Below, piece after piece: positions 1 through 12,130 of a stretch of 64,000 bases of DNA. Each line of letters begins with the position of its first letter. The stretch's first letter is position 1. The notes below the pieces were generated by a model. It had not been told where the DNA came from, did no database searches, and worked only from the letters and a program-made list of their open reading frames with translations. Location of the stretch: NCBI RefSeq assembly GCF_042767895.1, contig NC_091550.1, positions 23,528,207 to 23,592,206 of the forward strand. Reading direction: 5' to 3'. Position numbers and translations under genes: made by a program. Source of the stretch: Penaeus vannamei (taxonomy: Eukaryota; Arthropoda; Malacostraca; Decapoda; Penaeidae).

Positions 1-199
1 GAATGTTTTGGCACTTTATTCAAGTGTGAACTGAAGAAATATTATTTCATATATGGTATGATGTTCAGTAGTAAAGAAAAAAAAGATATAATCACTTTGA
101 TACACACATGATTCTAGGGAATTCTTAAATAAAGAGATTTTTTATTGAAACAGAATGTATCTCTGTACTTATATTGGACTTCACAATGATTCTTTCAAG

Positions 200-1363
200 G
201 AGCAATCTTGGATGCTGGGGAGTCACAGGTTGTCTTCTTGCCTTTAATGACTCAAGATGCCAAGCTTCTCCCTGTGCACTTCCTTACACAGGCTGAGGTA
301 AGACATGATTAGCCTTGCCTTTTAATCAAGCCAGAGTGGTAAGTATTATTTTAGTTCTTAATCCTCTTATATTTATAGAGTAGAGAAAAGAGTATTTGTC
401 ATTAGTGTTGGGAATGAAATGCCTTGCGTTCGATTCTGTGCAATATGATTCTTTATTCTAAGCATACTAAACAGCAATGTAGTATGAAAATAAAACTGAA
501 GGAAAATTATGAGTGTAGTAGTTGTTCATTGTATACCAAAATGTGAATGTCAACAAATACCAGAAAGCCAGAATATTTCAGGTGGACAAGAAAGGGTAAG
601 ATCTAAAATTGAAGTTCAGTTTATGCTATATCAAGATTACTAAGCAGAAGACTTAAGTTTGTGCTGAAGCATTCTTTTACTAAGTTGTCAGCTTAATCCA
701 TTCCTAGGTTGGCTGTGAGGAAACTTTACTAAGACAGTGGCTGGAGGTGTGTGTCAGTGAAGGAGGTGTACTGGTGGCACAGCAGCATCTCACCAAGAAG
801 CCCCTAACGGTGGCCCAGATGACGGAGGAATGGCTCAACCATTACAGAAGGCTTGCGTAAGTCTTGTCTCAGGGGAACTACCACAGTAAGTTCTTCGGAG
901 ATGATAGGAACTCTTTGAATTTTGTTTGAGCTGCTTCTTGACTTTTAGTGGCTTTCATAAACATGTTTTGGATCTGTTCTCATCTCATATGAGGATTGAT
1001 TTACTGAGAAATATTTTTTGCTTTCTCACTCTCTGATTCCTTGAAAAGTTGGCAGTTCTGTACTAGTCCTATATTTTTGTATATATTTTTACACAGTGTA
1101 ATTGGACACTGGGCTCTTTATTTTTACATAGTAAGCAATCCCATTTAAGGATTAGAAGTTATTGCAATTTGCATAGTCCTAATTCAAGGAGAAAGTAAAG
1201 TGAGATAGAGGATACTCCTCTTCATAGTTTGAGAAGAAAAGGTTTGGTAACTAACTTGATTTCTCCTCTTTGTTTCACTGGCAGACAAATGGAATGTGCC
1301 CCATATCACCGCCCCATAACAAGCCAAGGATACTCCAGTGATGGGGACTCAGAGGAAGAATGA
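200..1363 (+). CDS. C-terminal exons of an unidentified protein-coding gene (partial)
   Basis: Three exons join in frame: 200-297, 708-856 and 1285-1363 (stop TGA at 1361). Each intron has AG/GT borders (acceptors ending at 199, 707 and 1284; donors gtaagac at 298 and gtaagtc at 857). Phases agree at each join: 2 nt carried in, phase 0 after the first exon, then GC|A across the last intron. The deduced 107 residues begin AILDAGESQVVFLPLMTQDA, contain MTEEWLNHYRRLA, and end in an acidic, serine-rich tail (SSDGDSEEE). There is no signal peptide or membrane segment in this part. The 5' exons lie left of the window. I do not recognise the family. The regular splice structure and even reading frame make a real gene likely; the function is unknown. 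Confidence 0.75.
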
Positions 1364-1578
1364 TCTGGAACTCATAAAGGATCTCTCAATAACCAGTATA
1401 TTCCAAAGAGAACACTTCAAAGTGACTGGAGTTTTTTTGTTGAACATTATCAAGAAGAAAAAGTTTCAATATCTCAGCAGATAAAGTGAAAATGAGTATT
1501 TATCTAACAAAAGTAGTCTCAAGATTTAAATTGTTTCGTCCAGAGGAAGTAACACAAATCTGCCTCTCTCTTTACCAT

Positions 1579-1584
1579 AATAAA
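1579..1584 (+). terminator. Candidate poly(A) signal of the left-end gene
   Basis: A canonical AATAAA hexamer lies about 215 bp after the stop codon at 1361-1363, in AT-rich non-coding sequence. It is the first such hexamer downstream. Its use cannot be shown from sequence alone. Confidence 0.4.
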
Positions 1585-2455
1585 ATCTTCTAATGTTTCT
1601 TAGGCAGCAAGAAAAGGTGAGGCCGTACTCCAGTTGACTTCTCGTGCTTTATTTGATATGTTTACTAAGAGCCAATTGTGATGGGTTGTTAAATATTACA
1701 AGCTGTGATAATATTACCTACAAAGCATGTGGTATATCTGAAAATGTGTATTGATATATATATTTTATTTTTCTTTTCTCTATCAAACTTGGTTTCCTCT
1801 CATAATGATGCATAATATAGCCAAAGTGAATTTTAAAATTTATATAAAATTATCTTGATTCTCACATAAAATGTGTTACTTTACAATTACAATTATCATA
1901 TCTATACTCTATGTATTATTTCTTTTCATCTGATAACAAATTAAAGACTCCTGGAGCACGGAATCACCAAAGAACAGAAGGGGGTTAATTGAAAAAGATT
2001 GTTGAATATACTGAAGACAGTAGGATGATTTGCAAAATCTAATTGTATGACTTCAGAAAAGTATACAACTTACACCCAAGGCCTTAGTGACTTTACTGAA
2101 AAAGTAGTGAAGTAAATAAGTATTGATTTATACTAGACTACATCAATTTGCTGTTGTAATTGAAATGAGTTTGTGTTTTGTTTCATAAATAATACAGTGC
2201 CCCTGTGCATAATACGGAGATTATGAGTAACCAGTTTCTGAAAGCATAAGGACTTCAAGGTAATGTATCTTGGTTTAATGTGTGATATATACCTGTATAT
2301 TGACTTCTCGCCACTACATGGGGTCACGTAAAATCTAAAATCTTGACATTGAAAAGTGATTTTTTAACTGAAAATTTGCTACATAAATTTCACTTGCAGT
2401 GAAGAAAGAACAGTATTGATGTTGTCATATATTTTGAGATGAGCTATTCATAGTC

Positions 2456-2461
2456 AATAAA
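2456..2461 (+). terminator. Alternative distal poly(A) signal
   Basis: A second AATAAA lies about 1.1 kb after the stop codon, followed within ~40 bp by T- and GT-rich sequence (the stretch ending in ctgctgttt). It could be a distal cleavage site giving a long 3' UTR, or chance in AT-rich DNA. Confidence 0.25.
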
Positions 2462-3118
2462 GTCACTTTTATTTTTTACTTTATATATATAAGCGATGTC
2501 ATTCATTGGTCTGCTGTTTATCCTGAAGGCTCCACAGGGAGTGACTTCTCAAGCAGGATGATAGAAGGTTGATGACTTCTGCTAGGACTTAAAGAGAAGT
2601 CTTTTCCATTATAAAGAAGTAAACTTGAAAAAAAATGTTGATAATGATAATCCATTTTTATACAGTGATAGGAACTGTAGTCTCTTTTTTTTTTCTATTT
2701 TGCCAATGATTGGCCTTTGAATGCTTGAAACTAACTTGAAATTTGCTTTCATGCTAAGGAAGGGAAAAAAATCAGTGTTCATAATTTTTTACATATATTT
2801 CTCATGTTTGTGCTGGCAATGTTATCTTTTGCAAATTATACAGTGTGCATCTTGACCTGGAAATTGTGGCTATTTAATGCAAGTGTAACTAATATTATTT
2901 TGCTGATGCTGCAAAGCCATGCCATCATGTGCTCTACAATGAATCTTCTACCCCCTCTCCCTTAGTTTGGCCATAAACTGTTACACCATGATGTCTTTTA
3001 TCTCCATGTCATAATGATTGCGTCCACAGTTTGATATCTTTACTTTCATAAAAAGAAATCCAAGAAAGTAAGTCAAATACATTTCCTGTGTTCCATATTT
3101 TTGTTTCCAAAATTTCTT

Positions 3119-5974
3119 GATGAGAAATATGTATCAGTTACATCCCCAATTGCAAAGGTAATATATTCTATTCAGCAATCTCCAAAAGTGCTGAATGTAG
3201 GCAGAAGAGCTTGCAGTAGGTGGTATGCAAGCAACAGATCATGATATGCATTGTCTTGTAAACCACATCAAGTGCCAAAGTTGCATTTTTTTCTTTTCTT
3301 TTTATGGTTATATAACTAGTTTTTTTCATTACATTAAAAGGACTTTAACTTCAGATATCGTGTTAGTTGCGGCTATTGTAGAATTCAAGAGAGTATGTAA
3401 GAGGAACCAAGTGTGAGAATCTCCCCATTTCAAGTAAACTGTGGTGTTAATATTCTCAACGTTAAAGGAGCTAACTAGCAAGGCATTATTTCTTCACAGC
3501 AAGGCAGACCAGTATGGTGTCAACATGTGGCTTTTGTCATGGGCTTTCATCTTAACTTTGGGTATTCAGAGGAACCAAATGATACAAATGAACGACTAAA
3601 GGAATGTTAGTTGCTGCCCAACCTGATGGTTGAAATACGATATTAATGCCAAAAATAGAAACTGACATGTACTGTATACTGACTTTGTGCATATTATATG
3701 TTATTGTTATTTATGTGTTCTATTTCTTTCATGATCATTTTTTTTTTCTTTTCTTTTTTATTATCACCTTGTGAGGTGTGATACTTGCTGACACCAATTT
3801 GCATATACTAAGGTGATAGCATCCAGCCAAAAGCTTGATGTAGGAGATTTCAAATACAGGTCTCTCAGATTCATCTACACAGGCATAAGCACTATTGCTT
3901 CTTCTGAGGTGGGGCAGTCAGGGACAGCCATCTAGTTAAGGTCCAGGCAAAATATAGTCACCTAAGGAAGGTCCAGGCAAGGATGGTCACTTAGGGGACA
4001 TTTAGGCAAGGACAATCACCTAGTGGAGGTCCAGGCAAGGATAGTCACCAAGGGGAGGTTTAAGCAGGGTCAGTTACCTTTTGTAGGTATAGGCAGAGGT
4101 AATCAACTAATGTAGTTCCGTACAGGGGACAGTCACCTAGTGCTGCCCCACTCAAAGAAGACTTGCAGTATGATAGATTGAAAGGAATCCATGAGATGCA
4201 ATTAGTCCAGAAATGGTTTGGTTATTTATTACTGTTGTTATTGTTTTTATTATCAATTTTATGCTATATATTTTTTTTAGATCATTATATTTATTAATTA
4301 TGAATTGTTTCAATATATTAGTCAATGTAATTCTTTTGTCATATTTACACTTACTTTCATCATATTTTCCATAACATTGCTTTTGTTTGTTTGATTTTTA
4401 TTGCATTCAAAAATGTCAGTAGTTGAACCAAACTCATCTTAGTTGAGAAATTTTGGTTTGAGGGGTTAGTTGTGTTGAACTTGCTCTAAGCTAAGTTTTT
4501 ACCCCGTCATAGCACTTGAGGCCACACTAGTCTTTCCTCAGTCTAACTAATCATATTTCTGCACATGAGCCATTTAATTAAAACCAATCAATAAGAGAGT
4601 TCTTCCTCCCTATTTATTTGGTTGTGAATATTAATCAGTATTTGCTTTTATTATATCCTTGCATTCAGTGGTTTGTTATAGATGAAAAAAAAATACAAAA
4701 ACAAGTTGGAATGATGCATTTATGTGTCCTATCTTTGAGCACAAATAACAAATACAAGGCTCTCACTTTCTTCTCAATATCCTCTTTCAAGGGAATAATT
4801 TTTTTGGTATAATAATTGATCATTTGTCAAAGGCGCTGTTCTACATAATTGTTTATGGATTCCCGCCCCAATTTCCGTTGTTCCTTTCCGTCCAGTTAGT
4901 TGCATCAGAATCTTACATATGCATCTTTTCTGTATTATTCAGTTTGACATAGCAATAATTCTTATATCCCATATGTGTACATATGTATAGTTTAGTATTA
5001 TTTCTTTACATTTGTGATTATTGCTTTAAAGAGTTTAGTCATGTTAGTAAGCCCATTTTATGTCAATCATTTTATCATAGAGAAGTCAACTATTAAACTC
5101 TTCTAATCTTTTCTGTAGTTTTCTGTCCCATTAATGATATATTTCACTGAGCTTGACACAAAAGCTAAGAGAGGTTTAGCCTGCTGTCTGTTATTCGCAG
5201 GAGCTGCTTCTATTTAAGGGTTGTATTTGCTAGGTAGCACACCTTTCATATCTCATCATCATTCTCAGCTTCTCCATGGTGACAGTACAAACCAAGAACA
5301 TAATGTGATGAGATCATTAAATGCGATCCACTTTTGTAGAGGATACGGTATGGCTTCTTTTTTTTATATATATATATAGAACACACAAAATTGAGCCTTC
5401 TATACCTCTTGTAGGCTCGTATTGCTTGATTTCATCACTCATATTTTAGCTGTCAGAACTGTAAAGCTAAATTTTGTAGTTTTGTCAGAGAAGTGTTTAG
5501 ATTTTATTTCATGCATGATGTGAAGCTGCCTGTGCAGATTTTTTTTAAGGAAGTAGTTTTACCCAGTTAATGCGTAATGGCTAGATGTTTGTAAACTTTC
5601 TCAACAGGTAAGAGTTCAAATATTGTCTGGGAAATTAAAGCATAGAAAGTTTCCAGTAACTAGCTATTTTACTTGCAAGACTTCCTTGAAATTTATTGTG
5701 TCCATATTTCAGAATTAATACCCGGCTCTTAGAAATTAAATCTATGTTCAGTCTTATATGTTGTTATCACAAACTTCTAGAAAGCTAACCCATAGTAGTG
5801 CAACTCCAGTGGATTGTTTATCAGAGATTATTGTTATGTATATATAACGAGATTAGAGACAATTATACAGATTGCTGAAAGCACAGATGTGTTTCTTTTA
5901 TCCTGATTTTTTATCCTATTATGTTTATGGGAACATGGTCCTAAAGATGTAAGGAATATTTAAATAAGGATTCA
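3119..5974. other. AT-rich non-coding DNA before the first LINE
   Basis: No gene or recognised element is visible apart from the minisatellite at 3909-4150. Frames at 3225-3416 and 4618-4812 are short, A/T driven and lack any domain-like pattern. A short TA run lies near 5365. The same sequence recurs at 25075-27930. Confidence 0.6.
3909..4150 (+). repeat. Degenerate ~30-35 bp minisatellite bounded by a 9-bp inverted repeat
   Basis: About seven diverged units share the pattern ggtccaggcaaggat-agtcacctaggg (for example near 3940, 3971, 4029). The array is bracketed by gtggggcag (3909) and its exact reverse complement ctgccccac (4142). An identical array lies in the second copy at 25865-26106. 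Confidence 0.7.
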
Positions 5975-6308
5975 TCCCCCACCCCCTCCCCCATCCCTTG
6001 CTCATTATTGTCATAGGGGTCTTACGAGACAGTGACTGAGGCCCAATATAGGGGATCATCCCTACTTTGGACCTCCAACTTTATCTAAACTAATTTTGCA
6101 TGGTCTTTTCTTCTCCCCCTTTCCTTTTCTTTCTCTTCTTCATTCCCTTCTGTCCACCTGCTAAGGTGTGCAAGCCATGCTGAAAGGATGAAAGGCTGGC
6201 TTTTTGTCAGTCATGGACTGCCTCCGGTATTCCTTTGGTTAATAGCCTAGCCCTATGGGGACCCAGAGTGGTAGACTGTTTCCTTTCCCCACTTATTTCA
6301 AGCTTCCC
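5975..6308 (+). promoter_or_regulatory. LINE family-1 5' UTR (likely internal promoter region)
   Basis: The segment begins with a C-rich stretch and aligns by eye with the 5' UTRs of the minus-strand copies at 50496-50853 and 51502-51848. Shared blocks include cccttgct near the start, actaattttgca, the ggtgtg...gctgaaaggatgaaaggct block, and the ggggacc segment just before ORF1. Conservation at full-length 5' ends is expected of an internal LINE promoter. No TATA box is obvious. Promoter activity is inferred. Confidence 0.5.
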
Positions 6309-8037
6309 ATGGCTAATAATGAAGATTATTTCCCCTTATTAGGACCCTTATTAGGGGCATTAAATCTTGCCCTTTCATTCAACTAGCTCTTTCAACAATG
6401 CCTCCAAAAACAAGTAGGCAGAGTCCCTTTCTACACCAGACACTATCGCTCCGTCTTGTAACAATCAGATCAGAAACTGAATCTATAGCACTATCAAATT
6501 TAACTGATCATTCTGGCAACCCCATTTCTGCAGAACCTCATCCAACCCTTAATACCTGTACCGGAACTGTCTCTCCCCAGCAAACGGCCCAGTCGATACC
6601 AAAGATTGGTCAGACTGGAGAAGACTTATTAGGATGCCTCAAAGACCAAGACGTGAAATCAGTACATTGCTACACCATTCCTCCAAGAGGTCAACGAAAG
6701 AATCCGACCAACACTGCCCAAATTACTTTCTGTGCACATGACCTTCCCTTACGTATCTACATCGGTGGACAATCCCTCCCTGTTCGACCATACCAACCCC
6801 CTCCCCGTCAATGTCAAAACTGTTGGCGCTTTGGACATCCTGCCAAACATTGCCGTTCCACAGACCGATGCCCCATATGTGCCCAACCTGGTCATAACCG
6901 ATCAAACTGCTCAGCACAAACACGAACATGTGCTAACTGCGGCGGCCCCCATAATGTATTTTATAGAGGCTGTCCCACTTACAAGTTTGAATCTGAGATA
7001 GCAACTCTCAGATACAAAAATGGTCTCACTTTACATGAAGCCAGACAGGAAGCACGTCGACAAGGTTTCCCTCATACTCCATACTCAAGTAACATCGTTC
7101 GCTCATCCCCTCCCCCTCCACCCCAAGATGTCCCCATTTCCACTTTTACATTCTGCCTCCCTCAGACCAATTCCTTTGCCACTCTAAACCCAAACACCCC
7201 AATCTCAACCACAGCTCCAATCTCAACTACAGCCCCAACCACTTCTACATTCTACATCCCTCAGACCAATTTTTTGCCACTCTAAACCCAGACACCCCAA
7301 TCTCAACCACAGCTCTAATCTCAACTACAGCCCCAACACCACCCCCTCTCCCTCCCCACACTACCCGCAGTAGACAGACTAAACGTTCTAACCCTTCTTC
7401 CCCTACAGCACAATCACCTCCACCTACCTTTACCTTTATTCCCGAGACACCAGTCTCCTCTTCCCCCCCTCATAAGAAAACCTTTATCCCACAAAACTCT
7501 GCAACCAACTCCACTGCAGAAACAATGGATGACATCCAAAGTTATATGCTTAAGACACAAGATCCCATAACTCATGCTCCTTCCACACTTGAAGTGGTTC
7601 CTCCTACTCCCTCTCAACACAACCTAACCCCCTCAATTCTGTCCACCTCCGATATCCATCCTCCTGATATCCATTCCCCTCTTACTCACAGCACCCCGAC
7701 ACCCTTTCCTCCTAATCCCTCCCAAGACAACACATCCCCTTCAACTCCAACTATCCATCCTTCCGATATCCATCCTCCTACCACTAATACACCCCCCACA
7801 TCTACTCCCTCCCAACACAACTCACCCCCTTCAACCCCAACTATACGCACATTCTCCCTCCCTCCATCCCCTCTATCCTTTGCACTCCCTCCTGGATACA
7901 CACGAGAATCACTCATGTCACAACAATGCCCTTCCCCAAATTCCCTACCTCCTAATACCTCTCCTTCACACCCCCTAGCTCCTTCTCCCCCAGATTCCCC
8001 AATACGTACCGTATGCGATATCACTTATAAGCTATAG
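6309..8037 (+). pseudogene. LINE family-1 ORF1 (Gag-like, CCHC zinc knuckles), degraded
   Basis: The original start (ATG at 6309, MANNEDYF) runs only 25 codons to a stop at 6384. Compared with the intact 697-codon ORF1 at 48402-50495, about 115 codons of the Pro/Ser/Thr-rich N-terminal region are missing here. Reading resumes near 6398 and gives the nucleic-acid-binding core. Three knuckles are visible at about 6805-6965: CQNCWRFGHPAKHC, CPICAQPGHNRSNC and a variant CANCGGPHNVFYRGC. A stop at 7283-7285 splits off the C-terminal Pro/Thr-rich part, which continues in another frame from about 7525 to the TAG at 8035. ORF1 proteins of this type coat LINE RNA. This copy cannot make a full product. 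Confidence 0.82.
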
Positions 8038-11000
8038 CTCTCCTACATTGGAATATTCGCGGTTTCCGTTCTCATAGACCAGACCTACGTCATATCCTTG
8101 CTTCTTTTAATCCATCTATTATCTGCCTCCAAGAGACTTTCCTCACATACCCTCCTATTCTAATTCCCAATTACCACTTTATCTCTTTCCCACACTCCCT
8201 GTATGTCTCGTCTATACTTATCCATCATAAAACACCTTATGTCATACCTCCCATACAAACTACTGTCCCGTGCACAGCTATTCGCATCTTTCTTCGCCGC
8301 TGGATCACAGTGATTTCAGTCTACTTCTCCCCATCCCATCCCATTGACTTTACTGCCTTTGAAACTCTAATTTCCCAACTCCAACCACCTTTCCTCGTAG
8401 TTGGTGATTTCAACTGCCGCCACACTCTGTGGGGTGACTCTACCACCAACTCCCGAGGCCGATCTCTAGAACGCTTCCTCTTCACAAATAACCTAATTAT
8501 TCTTAATTCAGATCCCCTCACACATTTTGACATGCGCACACAATCCTTTTCATGCCTTGACCTCTCTCGATGCTCTCTTACTCTACATTTAGATTTAAAT
8601 TGGTCAGTTCTAGACCACTTCCCCTATTGTGACCACTCCCCAGTACTCCTTTCTCCTACTTCATATGTACCACTTCCTAATCATCCACGCTGGTGCTTTG
8701 ATAGAGCTGATTGGCATACTTTCACTTCTCTCTACTATACCTATCCCTCCACCCCCCTTACCGCCCATTTCAGCTATGCTACAATGTTTTACAACTACGG
8801 TCCTAAGAGCTGCCTATACAGCCATTTCTCGAACTTCAAGACCTTATACCTCTAAATGTCTTCCATGGTGGAATTCTGATTGCACCAAAGCGCTTTGCTT
8901 AAAACGAGCAGCCTGGAACGGCTATCGCTACAAACGAGGCACCCCTCACCAGCTATCAGCCCTTATTTCCTTTAAAAGAGCATCTGCCCATCTTCGCCGT
9001 ACAATTAGAAACAACAAAACAAATAGCTGGCAAAATTATGTTTCCTCAATTACATCTTCTACATCTATTTCAGCTGTTTGGTTACGGATCCATAAATTAT
9101 CAGGCAACCATCCCCCCATCCTGCACCCGTCCTCCATATTCGATACTCTCATCTCCGAGCCTGTCGAAGTAGCTAATGAACTGGGCAACTATTTCAGCCA
9201 GGTCAGTAGTGGCTCTCACCATTCCCCAAACTTTTCTTCCATGAAAGCCATCAAGGAACGCATCCCTATTACCTTCACCTTATCCTCTGATGAGTCCTAT
9301 AATGCTCCTTTTTCATCTTCTGAATTCAACGCTGCATTACAGTCGTGCCGTAACACTCATGAAGGCCCAGATGGTATTCATTAAAGTATGCTCCGACACC
9401 TCCCATCTTCCTCTCTATCCTTCCTTTTAACTATTTTCAACCACATATGGACTTCAGGAAATTTTCCTTCTCATTGGCGAGAAACTCTTATCCTACCTTT
9501 CTTAAAACCCAACAAATCAGGTACCCTACCCCAAGTTTACCGCCCCATAGCTCTAACTAGCTGCTTGTGCAAACTGCTAGAACAAATGGTTAACTTCCGC
9601 TTTATGTGGTATCTTGAATCTCATAATCTCCTTTCCCCTTCCCAGTTTGGTTTCCGCCGTGCCCGGAGTACAGCAGACCCACTTGCCCATTTCGAGACAT
9701 ATATTACATCGGCATTTGCACGCCATGAATCCGTATTAGCCATATTCTTTGATCTAGAAAAAGCATATGATACCACATGGCGATACCATATCCTCCAACA
9801 ATTGTCATTCCTAGCTTTACGTGGAAACATGGGCGTTTTCATTAAATCCTTCCTTTCTAAACGTACTTTCCAGGTCAAGATTGCCTCTTCCACGTCATCA
9901 TCCTTTCCTCAGTTCGAAGGCGTCCCACAAGAAAGTGTGCATAGTACCACTTTATTCCTTCTTGCTGTAAATGACAGTCTCAGTCCTACCACCAGGAGCC
10001 CGGGCATCACTATATGTTGATGACAACTATCTATATATCTGGCACATCCATACCAGATCTCAGTCAATTCCTTCAGTCTGCAATAACATCAGTAACTTCT
10101 TGGGCCACCAACCATGGGTTTCGCTTCTCTACCTCAAAAATCTTTCCCCATCCTTTTCTCTCGCTTACGTACGGTCCCCAAACCCCCACTCTTCTTATAT
10201 AACGCTCCACTCCAATACCGTTCTTTTGCGAAATTCCTAGGCGTTATATTTGACTCCAAATTGTCCTGACGAGACCATATCTTGTACATAAAAGAAAAAG
10301 CTCAACGCCGCCTCCGAATCTTACAAACTCTCTCACACATCCCCTGGGGCTCAAGATCGCAAAACTCTCCTCCATCTTCATATTACCTTGATTCTCTCCA
10401 CTCTAGATTATGGATGCCATATCTACTCCTCTGCCTCAACCTCCCTTCTTACTCACCTTGATACAATCCACCACAGCGGTCTCCACTACACCCTAGGCGC
10501 CTTCCGCTCCTCTCCAGTTGAGAGCCTGTATACTGAGTCTGGCATACCATACCTCTCTCGACGTCGAGCCCTTCTCTCTCTCAGATGCTATGCTCGATTT
10601 CTCCAACTTTCCCTTACCAAACTAATTATTCTACAATCCTTGCTTCCTGCCTTTACCTCTTCTCCACGTTTACCTACTCCTTTCCCCATACGCATGGATA
10701 CCCTCCTCTCCCATTCCCCCTTTCCTCACCTCCGACCTCTCCCACTTTCCGTTCATTACATTCCTCCATGGCTAATACCTAACCCCTGTATTTGCTCCTC
10801 AGTTTTCCCTGACCCACCAAAATCAGATATTCCCCCTCTATCCTTCTCATCACCCATTTCCTTGACCATGTCTCCATTCATTCCTCCAGAATTCATGTTT
10901 ACACTGACGGTTCCAAATCCACCTCAGGAGCTGGATACGCAGTAACCTTCCCAAATCGCACTTTTAAATACACCCTCCCTCCTGAATCTAGTGTCCTTAC

Positions 11001-11715
11001 TACAGAACTATATGCACTCCTTTTTGCCTTAAGACGCATATACTCTTTCACTATTTTTACTGACTCCCGTAACTCTCTAACTCTCATAAGGTCTATGCAC
11101 TCGACCAATCCCCTTGTCTGCACGATCCAGAACTGGTTGTTCTATCTATCCATATGTCATATATCTCAGATTTTGCTGGCTGCCCAGCCAAGTTGGAATC
11201 TCTGGCAATGAACAAGCAGATACTCTTGCACGCTATGCCGCAATGTCCACATCACCTCAACAACGCTTCTCACATATTCCAGCTACGGATTATTACCCCT
11301 ACTTTAAAACCTTTTTGTATACCCGATGGCAATCTTTCTGGTCAAGCCTCCACAATGATAAATTACATATTGTAAAGCCATCAATCTCCTTGGTCAGCTC
11401 CATTTCATAGGAACAGACGTTGGGAGACGGCCCTTGCCCGCTTACGTATTGGCCACACTCGCGTATCTAATGTCATGCTCTGACCCGCCCCTATGTCCTC
11501 TATGTAATGTCCCTCTTTTAGTTCCACACATTCTCTTGTCCTGTCCACGCTTTAATACAGCACTTACCTCTGCTTTTCCACACCTATCCTCCCTTCACCG
11601 ATCTCCCAACATATCAGACGTCCTTACAGAACCACAGGTTCTGCCTTTTGTTCTCCTTCCTCAGACGCATAAATATCCTTCACTTGATCTAATTCCCTTA
11701 CCTATACCACCATAA
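8034..11715 (+). pseudogene. LINE family-1 ORF2 (endonuclease-RT-RNase H), multiply frameshifted
   Basis: The likely start codon, which would overlap the end of ORF1, reads ATA at 8034; the related copy at 21935 has ATG. Domains in order: APE-like endonuclease (WNIRGFRS at ~8047, CLQET at ~8130, GDFN at ~8403), linker (~8780-9300), RT with LTSCLCKLLEQ (~9550), FGFRRARSTADPL (~9647), FFDLEKAYD (~9745), GVPQESVHSTTLF (~9920; family consensus expects GVPQGS) and the catalytic LYVDD (~10008). RNase H follows (YTDGSKS ~10895, TELYALL ~11003, FTDSRNSL ~11058, CWLPSQVGISGNEQAD ~11175), then a C-terminal CPLC...H...C motif near 11500. Frame changes near 8780, 9980, 10240 and 10900, and an in-frame TAA at ~9382, make it non-functional. 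Confidence 0.85.
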
Positions 11716-11884
11716 CCTTTTCCCTCATCAACCCCCTTACCCATCTTCAACTTTTCAATATTATTCTAGATAGTTGACGCATAGCATCTTTCACCTGATA
11801 TCACCCTTTACTATACCTTCCTATAGTCCTATATGACCTTAGATGTCTAGCACATTTATTTCGCTTTTAACCATTAACCATTTT
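11716..11884 (+). repeat. LINE family-1 3' UTR with TTAACCA tandem tail
   Basis: A block containing atatgacc...gatgtctagc(a/t)catttat is shared with the 3' ends at ~18275-18332 and at 47985-48060 (reverse). The element ends in ttaaccattaaccatt rather than poly(A). Element B starts directly afterwards. Confidence 0.65.
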
Positions 11885-12130
11885 GCCCTTGCCTCAACTA
11901 ATTTTGCTTGGTCCTTTCTTCTCTTCTTTCCTTTTCCGTATCTTCTTTATTCCCTTCTATCCCATTCCTAAGGTGTGAGAGCCGTACTAAAAGGATGAAA
12001 GGCTTGTTTTGTGGCAGCCACGAACGGCCTCCATGAGCCAAGGCCACGGTATTCCCTTGGTTAATTATCTACCCCTCATGGGGACCCTGAGGGGTAGACC
12101 GTTTCTTTCTCCAGTTTATTCAGGCTCATC

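Larger units (their letters stand above)
1364..3118. other. AT-rich 3' UTR / intergenic DNA, no gene seen
   Basis: Beyond the two candidate poly(A) signals I see no coding pattern, tandem repeat or recognisable element. The only open frames are short and of low complexity. The stretch ends exactly where the sequence begins to be repeated on the right side of the assembly gap. Confidence 0.6.
5975..11884 (+). mobile_element. Near-full-length, inactivated non-LTR retrotransposon (family 1, element A)
   Basis: Order on the plus strand: pyrimidine-rich 5' UTR (5975-6308), ORF1 with CCHC knuckles (6309-8037), then ORF2 with apurinic-type endonuclease, reverse transcriptase, RNase H and a terminal CCHC motif (8034-11715), and a short 3' UTR ending in a TTAACCA tandem tail. 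RNase H downstream of RT plus a multi-knuckle ORF1 points to the I/Jockey assemblage of LINEs; I cannot name the clade. Frameshifts and stops break both ORFs. No target-site duplication was found: the left flank is anonymous AT-rich DNA and the right end abuts the next LINE directly. Confidence 0.88.

Noticed and set aside
3909..4150. A CRISPR-like array
   Set aside because: Units are diverged and lack constant repeats with unique spacers; the DNA is eukaryotic.
11860..11884. TTAACCA repeats as telomere-like sequence
   Set aside because: Only two or three units at a LINE 3' end; arthropod telomeres are typically TTAGG.
5960..11890. A target-site duplication around element A
   Set aside because: The flanks (aaggattcat on the left, tttgccc on the right) do not match, and the right side is the next LINE.
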